Source: Pseudoduganella rivuli
GTDB taxonomy: Bacteria > Pseudomonadota > Gammaproteobacteria > Burkholderiales > Burkholderiaceae_D
Length of the DNA: 64,000 nucleotides
Reading direction: 5' to 3'
Assembly (NCBI RefSeq): GCF_009674485.1
Contig: NZ_WKJJ01000012.1
Location: 1-64,000 of the forward strand
The notes beneath the pieces are model-generated. The model was not told the DNA's origin, searched no databases, and worked only from the letters and a program-made list of their open reading frames with translations. The translations under genes were made by a program, and so were the position numbers. Position 1 is the first letter of the stretch. Each line of letters opens with the position of its first letter. This document shows positions 50,869 through 59,577 of the stretch, piece after piece.

Positions 50869-53382
50869 ATGCCCGTGCCTTACCCCGGCCTGGACAGCAA
50901 GGAAGCAGCGCGCCGGCTGGCGGCCGACGGCCCCAACCTGCTGCCGGAGGCGTCGCGGCGCGGCTGGATGTCATTGTTGGCCGGAATTGTCTGCGAGCCG
51001 ATGTTTGCGTTGCTGGTGTGCGCGGCGCTGCTCTACCTGGCCATGGGAGAGTTGCATGAAGGCTTGCTGCTGGCGGGCATGGTGGCGTTGACCGTGGTGT
51101 TCACGATTTACCAGCAAGACCGGACTGAACATGCGCTGCGGGCGCTGCACCGCCTGCGTCCGCAGTATGCGACAGTGATACGCGACGGCAACCGCATGAC
51201 GATCCCGTCAGCCCAGCTGGTGCAAGGCGACGTGATCGAACTGGCCGAAGGCAACCTGGTGCCGGCCGACGCGTTGCTGTTACAGGCAAATGGCTTAATG
51301 GTCGATGAATCCCTGCTGACGGGCGAATCCTTGCCGGTCGCCAAGTCCGCTGCGGACAGTCAGGCCGGCGTCGGGCAGCCGCCATCGCCCGCCATGGTCT
51401 ATTGCGGCAGCTACCAGGTGCAGGGCCACGGGCTGGCCACCGTGGTGGCGACCGGCGCCCGTACGGAAGTTGGCAAGCTGGGCAATATCGCCCGCCTGGT
51501 CGCGCCGCCGCCGTCACCGCTGCGGCGCGAAAGCGGCCGCCTGGCCAGGCGCCTGATGGTGGTCGGGCTGGCGGCCAGCGTGATCCTGCCTGCCATCATG
51601 CTGTGGCGCGGCAGCGGCTGGATGGAGGCGGTCCTGGCCGGCCTGGCGTTGTCGATGTCGGTCATACCGGAAGAGTTCGCCGTGATCCTGACTGTCTATC
51701 CTGCGATCGGCGCATGGCGACTGGCACAGGCGAAAGTGCTGACACGGCGGCTGGCAGCGATTGAAACGCTGGGCGCCATGTCTGTGCTGTGCACCGACAA
51801 GACGGGCACCCTGACGGAAAACCGGATGGCGGTCCGGCAAGTGTGGCTGCCAGGCGCCGCCGCCACGCCGCCCGACGCGGCACACGACACGACCCATGCG
51901 CACCTGCTGGCGCTGGCGGTCTTGGCCAGCCGCGAACAGTCGCATGATCCGCTGGAACAGGCATTTGCCACGGCAGCGGCCGGCTCACCCGCCAGTGGCC
52001 TGGCGCCAGTCCATGAATATGGCATACGCCCGGACCGGCCGGTCCTGGTGCGGCTGTGGCGCGGCGCCGGGACAGCGGGCGCCACGGTGGCGGCCAAGGG
52101 CGCGCCGGAAACCATTTTTGCATTGTGCCGGCTCGAAGGCGCGGCGCTGTCCAACGCCATGGCGGCGGTGGATGCGATGGCCGGCCAGGGTTTGCGCGTA
52201 CTGGCTATCGCCCAGGCCCAATGGAACGGTCCAGAATGGCCGGAACAGCCATCGGCGTTCCCGTTCACGCTCGCCGGACTGGCAGGGCTGGCCGATCCGC
52301 TGCGCGCCGGCATCCCGGCCGATATCGCGGCATGCCAGGCCGCGGGCGTGCGCGTGATCATGATCACGGGCGACTATCCGGCCACGGCCCGGGCCATTTG
52401 CAGCCAGGCCGGGATTGCCGATGGCGAGGTTTTGCTGGGTGCGGAGATCGCCGAAATGGATGACGCCCGGCTTGCCACGGCTTTGCAGCACGCCAGCACC
52501 TGTGCGCGGGTGCGCCCCGAACAGAAGCTGCGTATCGTGCAGGCGCTCCAGCGCGCCGGCCACGTGGTCGGGATGACCGGCGACGGCATCAACGACGTCC
52601 CGGCGCTGAAGGCGGCGGATGCCGGCGTGGCAATGGGCTTGCGCGGCACCGACGCCGCGCGTGACGCCGCAGCGCTGACACTGCTGGACGACCGGTTCAG
52701 TTCAATCGTCGATGCGATTCGCGCCGGACGGACCATCTACGCCAACATGCGCAAGGCAATGACGTTTGTGCTGGCCATGCACGTGCCAATCGCCGGTCTG
52801 GCCCTGCTGCCGCCGCTGCTGGGCTGGCCCGCCCTGCTGCTGCCGATGCATATTGCATTCCTGGAGTTGATTATCGACCCCGCCTGCTCGCTGGCTTTCG
52901 AGCGCGAACCGGCACAGCGTGGCGCCATGCAGGCGCCGCCACGCGGGCGTGACGCGCGGCTGTTCGGCCACAAGGAAATTGTCATCGCACTCCTGCAGGG
53001 AGGCGCTGCCCTGGCGTTGCTGGCAGCAGGCTATGCAGTGGCCATTCATTGGCTGCCGGAACTGCAAGCGCGCAGCGCCGGTTTTGCCGCGCTGGTCGTG
53101 GCGGCGCTGGCGCTGCTGGCGGCCAACCGGCAATCGGCCGGGCCCGTGACAGGACCTGCTGCCGTGGCAGACGGTGCCGCCAATCCCCTGTTCAAGATCA
53201 TCGCCGGGGTCGCGCTGGCGGCGCTGGTGGCGATGATCTATGCGCCATTCGCCGCCGGGCTGTTCAAACTCGCCCCGCTGCCGCCGGCGCCACTGGCCGC
53301 GGCCCTGGTGGCCGGACTGGCCGCCTGGCCATGCGCCCGCCTGGCAATCCGCAGCGCGGGCACTGCCCGCGTCAAGGCATAG
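50869..53382 (+). CDS. cation-transporting P-type ATPase
   Basis: An 837-residue P-type ATPase of the P2/calcium-pump-like group. It starts with the short cation-ATPase N-domain (GLDSKEAARRLAADGPNLLPEASRRG). Further elements are the A-domain loop MVDESLLTGES, PEEF in the fourth transmembrane helix (SVIPEEFAVILTVYP), the phosphorylation motif CTDKTGTLTE, TGDGINDVPALKAADAGVAMG and a C-terminal six-helix region. It has no heavy-metal CXXC domain. The transported ion cannot be fixed; the PEEF sequence differs from the classical PEGLP. AAGGAG precedes the ATG. It is preceded by an FNR-type promoter. Confidence 0.9.
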   Translation: MPVPYPGLDSKEAARRLAADGPNLLPEASRRGWMSLLAGIVCEPMFALLVCAALLYLAMGELHEGLLLAGMVALTVVFTIYQQDRTEHALRALHRLRPQYATVIRDGNRMTIPSAQLVQGDVIELAEGNLVPADALLLQANGLMVDESLLTGESLPVAKSAADSQAGVGQPPSPAMVYCGSYQVQGHGLATVVATGARTEVGKLGNIARLVAPPPSPLRRESGRLARRLMVVGLAASVILPAIMLWRGSGWMEAVLAGLALSMSVIPEEFAVILTVYPAIGAWRLAQAKVLTRRLAAIETLGAMSVLCTDKTGTLTENRMAVRQVWLPGAAATPPDAAHDTTHAHLLALAVLASREQSHDPLEQAFATAAAGSPASGLAPVHEYGIRPDRPVLVRLWRGAGTAGATVAAKGAPETIFALCRLEGAALSNAMAAVDAMAGQGLRVLAIAQAQWNGPEWPEQPSAFPFTLAGLAGLADPLRAGIPADIAACQAAGVRVIMITGDYPATARAICSQAGIADGEVLLGAEIAEMDDARLATALQHASTCARVRPEQKLRIVQALQRAGHVVGMTGDGINDVPALKAADAGVAMGLRGTDAARDAAALTLLDDRFSSIVDAIRAGRTIYANMRKAMTFVLAMHVPIAGLALLPPLLGWPALLLPMHIAFLELIIDPACSLAFEREPAQRGAMQAPPRGRDARLFGHKEIVIALLQGGAALALLAAGYAVAIHWLPELQARSAGFAALVVAALALLAANRQSAGPVTGPAAVADGAANPLFKIIAGVALAALVAMIYAPFAAGLFKLAPLPPAPLAAALVAGLAAWPCARLAIRSAGTARVKA

Positions 53383-53429
53383 CACGGCGGCCACCTCGTG
53401 TGGAGACAGGTGTGTGTCGGAAGGAAAGT

Positions 53430-53471
53430 TTGATTCATGTCACACCCCTTATCAAATTCACCTTGCACACT
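53430..53471 (+). promoter_or_regulatory. probable FNR/ANR-type promoter of the hemerythrin-like gene
   Basis: TTGATTCATGTCAC (53430-53443) matches TTGAT in the left half and partly (GTCAC) in the right. CACACT (53466-53471) lies 22 bp later, the same spacing as the other two promoters of this type in the window. Confidence 0.5.
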
Positions 53472-53503
53472 GGACCCCACCATTCAACCACCTGGAGTCC
53501 CCC

Positions 53504-53887
53504 ATGCAGACCACCACCGCTCACCTGAACTACGACCATTTGCATACCGCGCTGCTGGACCAGATATTCCGCGTCACCAGCTCGCAAAAACACACGTTCC
53601 AGCGCGAATTCAGCTTACTGGCCGACCGGCTGGAACAGGATTTCCGCTCCAGTGAAGACATGCTGGAGGCGCTGGGTTGTGGCAGCCTCGCGAGGCATCG
53701 CGAACAGCATGCGCAGGTGGTGGCCGACGTGCGCCGGGCCATCTCGGCGCTACAGGACGGCAATGCCAGGCCGACGACGCAGGTGTTGCAGCAACTGGGG
53801 CAGTGGCTGCCGCACCACCTGGAAGCGGTGGACAGGGAATTGGCATATGCGGCAGGTTGCGAATTGCCGCTGCCAAACCGCCATTGA
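53504..53887 (+). CDS. hemerythrin-like protein lacking two iron ligands
   Basis: A 127-residue four-helix bundle of the bacteriohemerythrin type. His14, His65, His69, His105 and Asp110 stand where McHr-type proteins have H22, H77, H81, H117 and D122; the spacings 65-69-105-110 agree exactly. In helix 2 the expected His and Glu (H58, E62) are Asp46 and Ser50 (in LEQDFRSSEDML). The protein therefore may bind iron differently, bind only one, or serve another role. The longer frame upstream overlaps the ATPase gene; ATG 53504 follows GGAG. It sits after the ATPase behind its own FNR-like box. Confidence 0.78.
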   Translation: MQTTTAHLNYDHLHTALLDQIFRVTSSQKHTFQREFSLLADRLEQDFRSSEDMLEALGCGSLARHREQHAQVVADVRRAISALQDGNARPTTQVLQQLGQWLPHHLEAVDRELAYAAGCELPLPNRH

Positions 53888-53896
53888 ATCAACCGG

Positions 53897-54661
53897 TCAC
53901 ACGCGCTCGCGCGACGCCGTCACCAGCGCGGCAATCGCGTCAGTCACCAGTTCAGGCTCCGACATTTGCGGGAAATGGCCGCTGCCCGCCGCCCTGATGC
54001 GCCGCCCCAGCGGCGACAGCGCCGCCAGTGCCAACTGGCTGCGTTCGCGCGCGGCCAGCGCGTCACCTGATGCGGCCCAGCCGGGCGGTGTTTTCGCACC
54101 GGACAACACGGTCACGGGGATGGCGGGAAACGGGGGCGCCGCGTGGATTTGCGCCACCGACCGCGTTTCATTGGCCACTTCGCCATTTGGATCGGGTTTG
54201 ACGAAAGCGTTCAGTACCCGGTTGACGAAGCGCGCGACCGGACCCGCATGCGCCTTCATCGCGCCCACGTCTTCCGGCGCCGCCGCTTCCAGGAACAGCA
54301 CGCCCGCCACCTCGTTCGGATGAAGGCGCGCATACAGGTTCGCATGCAGCCCGCCAAACGAATGCGCCACCAGCACATACGGCGCCGGGATCGCGGCCTT
54401 GTGCAGCAAGGCGCGCAACTGGCGCACGCACAGTTCCGCCGTTTGCGGCGCCACCGGCTTGCCGCTGGCGCCGATACCGGGACGGTCGTAAATGAACACC
54501 CGGCCCAGCCGCGCCACGTCCGGGAACAACCTGAACCAGCCTTGCATCGGGCCGCCCGCGCCGTTGATCAATACGATGGCGGGACCGCCCTGCCCCGCCA
54601 CGCCATACGCCAGTTGCTGCCCGTCGATGACCGCAAGCTGCCTTTCCGGTAAATGCTTCAT
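53897..54661 (-). CDS. alpha/beta hydrolase
   Basis: A 254-residue alpha/beta-hydrolase-fold protein. The oxyanion loop region is LINGAGGPMQGW, the nucleophile elbow AHSFGG (Ser at about residue 102), and the catalytic His lies in GSGHFPQMSEPELV near the C-terminus. FIYDRPGIGASGKP is typical of esterase/haloalkane dehalogenase relatives. No signal peptide is visible. It is convergent with the hemerythrin-like gene and lies downstream of acs on the same strand, 68 bp apart. The substrate is not determinable. Confidence 0.88.
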   Translation of the reverse strand: MKHLPERQLAVIDGQQLAYGVAGQGGPAIVLINGAGGPMQGWFRLFPDVARLGRVFIYDRPGIGASGKPVAPQTAELCVRQLRALLHKAAIPAPYVLVAHSFGGLHANLYARLHPNEVAGVLFLEAAAPEDVGAMKAHAGPVARFVNRVLNAFVKPDPNGEVANETRSVAQIHAAPPFPAIPVTVLSGAKTPPGWAASGDALAARERSQLALAALSPLGRRIRAAGSGHFPQMSEPELVTDAIAALVTASRERV

Positions 54662-54729
54662 GCGCCGCCCTGTGGAAAAAATCCGAGATTAGCATTTTTA
54701 CCACGTTACTGTTTTAACAGCAGTGGCTT

Positions 54730-56721
54730 TCAGGCCGCTTGCCGCAACTGGTCCAGGATCGCCGGATTTTCCAGGGTCGACACGTCCTGCGTGATCGCCT
54801 CGCCCCTGGCCAGCACGCGCAGCAAACGGCGCATGATCTTGCCCGAGCGGGTCTTCGGCAGGTTGTCGCCGAAGCGGATTTCCTTCGGTTTCGCGATCGG
54901 GCCAATTTCCCTGGCGACCCAGTTGCGCAATTCCAGCGCCAGCTTTTTCGCGTCGTCGCCGGTCGGACGGGCTTGTTTCAACACGACGAACGCGCAGATC
55001 GACTCACCCGTGGTTTCATCCGGCTTGCCGACCACGGCAGCTTCCGCCACCAGCGGATTGGCCACCAGCGCCGATTCGATTTCCATCGTGCCCATGCGGT
55101 GGCCCGACACGTTCAGCACGTCGTCGATCCGGCCGGTGATGGTGAAGTAACCGGTGTCCTTGTGGCGGATCGCGCCGTCGCCGGCCAGGTAGTATTTGCC
55201 GCCGAATTCTTCCGGGAAGTAGCTGGTTTTGAAGCGTTCCGGATTGCCCCAGATGGTGCGGATCATCGATGGCCATGGACGTTTCACCACGAGGATGCCG
55301 CCCTGGCCGTTCGGCACATCGTGGCCGGCTTCGTCGACGATGGCGGTCATGATGCCCGGCAGCGGCAACGTGCACGAACCCGGCGTCATTGGCGTGGCGC
55401 CCGGCAGCGGCGTGATCATGTGGCCGCCCGTTTCGGTTTGCCAGAAGGTGTCGACGATCGGGCATTGCTCGGCGCCCACGTTTTTGTAGTACCACATCCA
55501 CGCTTCCGGATTGATCGGCTCGCCGACGGAACCCAGCAGGCGCAAGGACGACAGGTCGAAGCTCTTCGGATGCACGTTGGCGTCAAGGTCGGATGCCTTG
55601 ATCAGCGAACGGATCGCGGTCGGCGCCGTGTAGAAGATCGAAACCTTATGTTTGGCGATGGTTTCCCAGAAGCGGCCCGCGTGCGGGAAGGTCGGGATGC
55701 CTTCGAACACGATCTGGGTCGCGCCCACCGACGTCGGGCCGTAGGCGATATACGTGTGGCCCGTGACCCAGCCGATATCGGCGGTGCACCAGAACACGTC
55801 GGCCGGCTTGATGTCGAAAGTCCACTTCATCGTCAGGTTGGCCCACAGCAGGTAGCCGCCCGTCGAGTGCTGCACGCCTTTCGGGGTGCCGGTGGAACCG
55901 GACGTGTACAGGATGAACAGCGGATGTTCCGCTTCCACCCATTCCGGTTCGCATTCGGCACTCTGCTTGTCGACCAGGTCGTGCCACCAGATATCGCGGC
56001 CTTCCCTGAAGGCGATCGGGTTACCGGTGCGCTGATAGACGATCACGTCCCGCACAGAATCGCAGCCGCCCAGCGCCAGCGCGTCATCGACGATGGATTT
56101 CAGCGGCAGACACTTGCCACCCCGCCGCTGCTCGTCACCAGTGATGACGGCCACGGCGCCCGCGTCGATGATGCGCTCTTGCAGCGACTTGGCGGAGAAG
56201 CCGCCAAACACCACCGAGTGCGTCGCGCCGATACGGGCGCACGCCTGCATCGCGGCCACGCCTTCCACCGACATCGACATGTAAATGATCACGCGGTCGC
56301 CCTTCTTGATGCCGCGCGATTTCAGGCCGTTGGCGAATTTGCAGACTTTTTCATGCAGTTGCTGGTAAGTGACCCTGGTCACCGCGCCGTCGTCCGCTTC
56401 GAAGATGATGGCGGTCTTGTCGGCGTTACCGTTTTGCAGGTTGCGGTCCAGGCAATTGTAAGACGCGTTCAGCTTGCCGTCTTCGAACCATTTGTAGAAC
56501 GGGGCGTTGTCTTCGTTCAGCGTGCGCGTGAACGGCACTTTCCAGTCGACGTTTTCGCGGGCCAGGCGGGCCCAGAAGCCTTCATAGTCTTCCGCGGCTT
56601 CGGCGCACAGCGCATCGTACGCCGCCATGCCGGCGATATTGGCTTGCGCGGTGAATGCCGCCGGCGGCAGACAGGTGCGCAAGGCGTGGGTATCCCCCTG
56701 AACGGTATCAGTCGTGGTCAT
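54730..56721 (-). CDS. acs: acetyl-CoA synthetase
   Basis: A 663-residue AMP-forming acetyl-CoA synthetase. It has the ATP-binding loop [12 protein letters not shown], the [18 protein letters not shown] adenylation segment, and near the C-terminus [14 protein letters not shown], whose Lys is the residue acetylated by Pat-type enzymes. It activates acetate to acetyl-CoA via acetyl-AMP. AGGAGA precedes the ATG. It begins 19 bp after the mdcH stop, so acetate left by malonate decarboxylation can be activated from the same transcript. Confidence 0.97.
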   Translation of the reverse strand: MTTTDTVQGDTHALRTCLPPAAFTAQANIAGMAAYDALCAEAAEDYEGFWARLARENVDWKVPFTRTLNEDNAPFYKWFEDGKLNASYNCLDRNLQNGNADKTAIIFEADDGAVTRVTYQQLHEKVCKFANGLKSRGIKKGDRVIIYMSMSVEGVAAMQACARIGATHSVVFGGFSAKSLQERIIDAGAVAVITGDEQRRGGKCLPLKSIVDDALALGGCDSVRDVIVYQRTGNPIAFREGRDIWWHDLVDKQSAECEPEWVEAEHPLFILYTSGSTGTPKGVQHSTGGYLLWANLTMKWTFDIKPADVFWCTADIGWVTGHTYIAYGPTSVGATQIVFEGIPTFPHAGRFWETIAKHKVSIFYTAPTAIRSLIKASDLDANVHPKSFDLSSLRLLGSVGEPINPEAWMWYYKNVGAEQCPIVDTFWQTETGGHMITPLPGATPMTPGSCTLPLPGIMTAIVDEAGHDVPNGQGGILVVKRPWPSMIRTIWGNPERFKTSYFPEEFGGKYYLAGDGAIRHKDTGYFTITGRIDDVLNVSGHRMGTMEIESALVANPLVAEAAVVGKPDETTGESICAFVVLKQARPTGDDAKKLALELRNWVAREIGPIAKPKEIRFGDNLPKTRSGKIMRRLLRVLARGEAITQDVSTLENPAILDQLRQAA

Positions 56722-56740
56722 GCTGGTCTCCTAAAGTGGT

Positions 56741-57661
56741 CTATGCCCGCGCCAGCAAGGCCAGCACGGTATCGAGGCGGTTGTTGTCACAGCAAAGCAC
56801 CGTGCCGGTCTCAAACACGGGTGCGGTCAATCCAGTCAGCACGGCGCCGCTGGGCATTTCCAGCGCCAGCCGGGCGCCGCGCTCCCACGCATGGCGCGCG
56901 GTATCGAACCAGTGCACCTGGCGCGCCATGTTGAACGCCAGGTCGTCACGGATCGCGGCCGGGTCGAACAGCGCACGCGCGCTGCTGCCGCTGATGTACG
57001 TGGCTTTGGGCCGCGCCAGCGGCACGCCGTCAAATGCGGTTCGCAGCGCCTGGGCCTGCGCGTCGAGCAAGGCGCAGTGCGACGGCACGCTGACCGCCAG
57101 CCGCTCTGCCCGGGTGGCGCCCGCCGCCAGCGCCAGGTCGCCGCATTGGCGCAGCGCGCCATCGGCGCCGGCGATCACCTGCTGCCGGGGGCCGTTCAGA
57201 TTGGCGACGTAGACCGGCGTGGCGGCGCTGTGCACTTGCGCCACCAACACTTCCAGCCGGTCTTGCGGCAGCCCGCTGATAGCCCACATGCCGTAGCCAT
57301 GCGGGTAGCCCTGCTCCATCAAAGCCGCCCGGCGCGCCACCAGCCGCACGGCGTCCGGATAACCGATCACGCCGGCCGTGACGGCGGCCGGATAAGCGCC
57401 GATCGACAGCCCCGCCACCATGTCCGGCGCCGCGCCGTGCGCCGCCAGTACCCGGGCCATGGCGACGCCCGCGACCAGCAGGCATAGCTGGGTGGCGACG
57501 GTCGATGCCAGCGCTGCGGCATTGTCCAGCGCCAGCGGGTCGCTCCCCAGCACGGCGGCGGTTTCCGCCAGCGTGCGCGCGGATTCCGCGTGGGCGGGCA
57601 GCGCATGCAGCATGCCGGCCTTTTGCGCGCCCTGGCCCGGAAACATGAACAAGGTGCTCAT
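56741..57661 (-). CDS. mdcH: malonate decarboxylase subunit MdcH, malonyl-CoA:ACP transacylase
   Basis: A 306-residue acyltransferase that loads malonyl from malonyl-CoA onto the decarboxylase acyl carrier protein. It has the FPGQGAQ motif at the N-terminus (residues 7-13), GLSIGAYPAAV as the nucleophile serine loop, and SVPSHCALLDAQAQ with the catalytic histidine. Start MSTLFMFPGQGAQK at 57661 overlaps the mdcG stop by four bases. The frame continues to 57739, but that stretch lies inside mdcG. Confidence 0.93.
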   Translation of the reverse strand: MSTLFMFPGQGAQKAGMLHALPAHAESARTLAETAAVLGSDPLALDNAAALASTVATQLCLLVAGVAMARVLAAHGAAPDMVAGLSIGAYPAAVTAGVIGYPDAVRLVARRAALMEQGYPHGYGMWAISGLPQDRLEVLVAQVHSAATPVYVANLNGPRQQVIAGADGALRQCGDLALAAGATRAERLAVSVPSHCALLDAQAQALRTAFDGVPLARPKATYISGSSARALFDPAAIRDDLAFNMARQVHWFDTARHAWERGARLALEMPSGAVLTGLTAPVFETGTVLCCDNNRLDTVLALLARA

Positions 57662-58269
57662 ACGGTGTCCGCCCACGGGTCCGCGCACAGTTGCGGCCCC
57701 GTATTGGTTTTCAACAGTACGCGGCCGCCTCTCCGCCATTCGGCAAAGGCGAATGCGCCATGGCCGGTATCAACCTGGATATCGATGCGGCAAGCCGCAC
57801 CCGGCGCCGCCTGTATGCCATCCAGTACCGCGGCCTGGCATGCGGTCAGCGGCTGCGGTGCGCGTACCACCACATCGAGGTCGCTGTCGGCGCGCAGCAC
57901 GGGCAAGCCGCACGCAAGGAAGTAGCCGACGCCGCCGGTGGGGCCCCAGGCCATGCCGGTCGCGTTGAAGGCTGGCGCCAGCAATGCCAGCGCCGCCAAT
58001 GCGGGCAGGTTGCCGTCAACGGTGGCAGAACCCTCCGCCAATGATTCCGGCGCCATCCGCCGCGTCACCGCATCGGCCGCGACATAGCCCTTGACACGCT
58101 GGCTGCGCGCGGCGCCGCGCAATCCCACCGGTATCACGCCACCGGCGACCGCTTCGCGCCGCACCACCACCGGCGCGCTGCGCTGCCATGCGGCATCGGC
58201 CCATTCCGGCCAGGGCCCGTTGAGCCGGATGGCGCCCGGCGCGACCCACAGCAAGTCGTGCGGCGACAT
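57658..58269 (-). CDS. mdcG: malonate decarboxylase holo-ACP synthase (phosphoribosyl-dephospho-CoA transferase)
   Basis: A 203-residue nucleotidyltransferase that attaches the triphosphoribosyl-dephospho-CoA prosthetic group to the MdcC carrier serine. PVGLRGAARSQRVKGYV and DSDLDVVV (the metal-binding aspartates, about residue 127) and the C-terminal LLKTNTGPQLCADPW are the MdcG family features. Its start is 3 bp after the madM stop. ATG overlap with mdcH means coupled translation. Confidence 0.92.
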   Translation of the reverse strand: MSPHDLLWVAPGAIRLNGPWPEWADAAWQRSAPVVVRREAVAGGVIPVGLRGAARSQRVKGYVAADAVTRRMAPESLAEGSATVDGNLPALAALALLAPAFNATGMAWGPTGGVGYFLACGLPVLRADSDLDVVVRAPQPLTACQAAVLDGIQAAPGAACRIDIQVDTGHGAFAFAEWRRGGRVLLKTNTGPQLCADPWADTV

Positions 58270-58272
58270 GGT

Positions 58273-59040
58273 TCAAGCCACCAGCGATTTGACGGCAAAA
58301 TACAGCACCGAAGGCCCCATCAGGCAGCCCAGGCCCGTGTGGAACGTGGCCACCAGCGTGCCATATGGCACCAGCTTGCGGTCCGTGGCGGCCAACCCTG
58401 CCGAAACGCCACTGACGGTCCCGGCCAGGCCGCCGAACACCATGGCGGAACGGGGTGTCTTCAAACGCAGGAAGCCTGCCGCGACGGGCGTACCGACCAT
58501 GACGAGGATGGCTTTCACCAAACCGGTGGCGATGCTGAGCGCCATGATTTCAGAACTGGCGCCGATGGCGGCCCCGGTGACGGGACCGACGATGTACGTC
58601 ACGGCGCCGGCGCCGATGGTGGTCATGCTGACCGCATCCGTATAGCCAAACGCGTAAGCGACACCGGCTCCCACGATGAACGGCAGGACCGTGCCCAGCA
58701 CCAGCGCCACCACGCCGATCATGCCGGCCTTGCGCGCTTCCGTGGCCTGCACTTCGAACGCGGTCGCCACGATGGCAAAGTCGCGCAGCATGGCGCCGCC
58801 CATCAGGCCGATGCCGCTGAACAGCGACAAGTCCGCCAACCCTTTCTGGCCGCCCGTGTGGCTGCCGCCCCAGTACGCCAATCCCAGTCCGATCAGGATG
58901 GCAATGGCCGAACCATGGACACGGCCCATCGTCAGGTAGCGCGACAGCAGCATCGATACGTACATGATCAGTCCGACCACGGCAAACGCGGTCACGAGGC
59001 CATTGTGCAGCACGGTTTTTTCAAGCATTTCGATCATCAC
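58273..59040 (-). CDS. madM: malonate transporter subunit MadM
   Basis: A 255-residue membrane subunit of the MadLM malonate/sodium symporter, with about eight hydrophobic segments. The typical beginning MIEMLEKTVLHNGLVTAFAVVG and the mid segment FSGIGLMGGAMLRDFAIVATAF, then VTYIVGPVTGAAIGASSEIMALSIATGLVKAI, fit MadM. It replaces MdcF, the permease found in other mdc operons. The preceding madL gene ends 7 bp before its start. Confidence 0.93.
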   Translation of the reverse strand: MMIEMLEKTVLHNGLVTAFAVVGLIMYVSMLLSRYLTMGRVHGSAIAILIGLGLAYWGGSHTGGQKGLADLSLFSGIGLMGGAMLRDFAIVATAFEVQATEARKAGMIGVVALVLGTVLPFIVGAGVAYAFGYTDAVSMTTIGAGAVTYIVGPVTGAAIGASSEIMALSIATGLVKAILVMVGTPVAAGFLRLKTPRSAMVFGGLAGTVSGVSAGLAATDRKLVPYGTLVATFHTGLGCLMGPSVLYFAVKSLVA

Positions 59041-59047
59041 GTTCCCC

Positions 59048-59464
59048 TTAAGCGGTTTTCACGCCGGTTTTCACATCGCTGGAAGGTTCGGTGACGGTCT
59101 CGTCCCCGGCATCTTTTTCCGTGCGGTTGATCAGTGCAATGGTGCTGGCGCACAGGGCCAGCGCACCCATGGCGGCCAGCACGGCGACGGGGCCGCCGCG
59201 CAGGGCCGCCACCACGTTTTGCTGCGCCGCCATCGCCACCACGACGGGGATATACATCGCGCCCCAGAACGTGACACCCAGTTCCGTGGTCTGCGGCATC
59301 AGGCCGCGTTTGTGCATGTACAGCCGCGCACAGATCAGCAGGATCATGGCAATGCCGACCCCGCCCACGTTGGTTTTCACGCCGATCAGCGCGCCCAGCA
59401 AGTCGCCGAGAAAAATGCCCAGCAAGTGGCACACGGCCAGCAATGCGGTTCCGTAGATAATCAT
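59048..59464 (-). CDS. madL: malonate transporter subunit MadL
   Basis: A 138-residue membrane subunit with about four hydrophobic segments (YGTALLAVCHLLGIFLGDLLG, GGVGIAMILLICARL, LGVTFWGAMYIPVVVAM, GGPVAVLAAMGALALCASTIAL). It forms the malonate importer with MadM, which starts 7 bp downstream. A 113-bp gap without a gene separates it from mdcE upstream. GGAGAC precedes the start. Confidence 0.92.
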   Translation of the reverse strand: MIIYGTALLAVCHLLGIFLGDLLGALIGVKTNVGGVGIAMILLICARLYMHKRGLMPQTTELGVTFWGAMYIPVVVAMAAQQNVVAALRGGPVAVLAAMGALALCASTIALINRTEKDAGDETVTEPSSDVKTGVKTA

Positions 59465-59577
59465 GACGTCTCCTTCACTCCAAGGTTGCTCCAGGGTTGG
59501 AACTGATGGCGGCCGCTGTTTTTTGTTGTGCTGGCCACCGGTTTTTTACTGCAATCCTGCCGCTTCTTCGCGCTTCG

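Noticed and set aside
54739-56934. Long plus-strand open frame of about 730 codons opposite acs
   Set aside because: It is the antisense shadow of a conserved gene in GC-rich DNA; no family pattern and Arg/Gly/His-rich composition.
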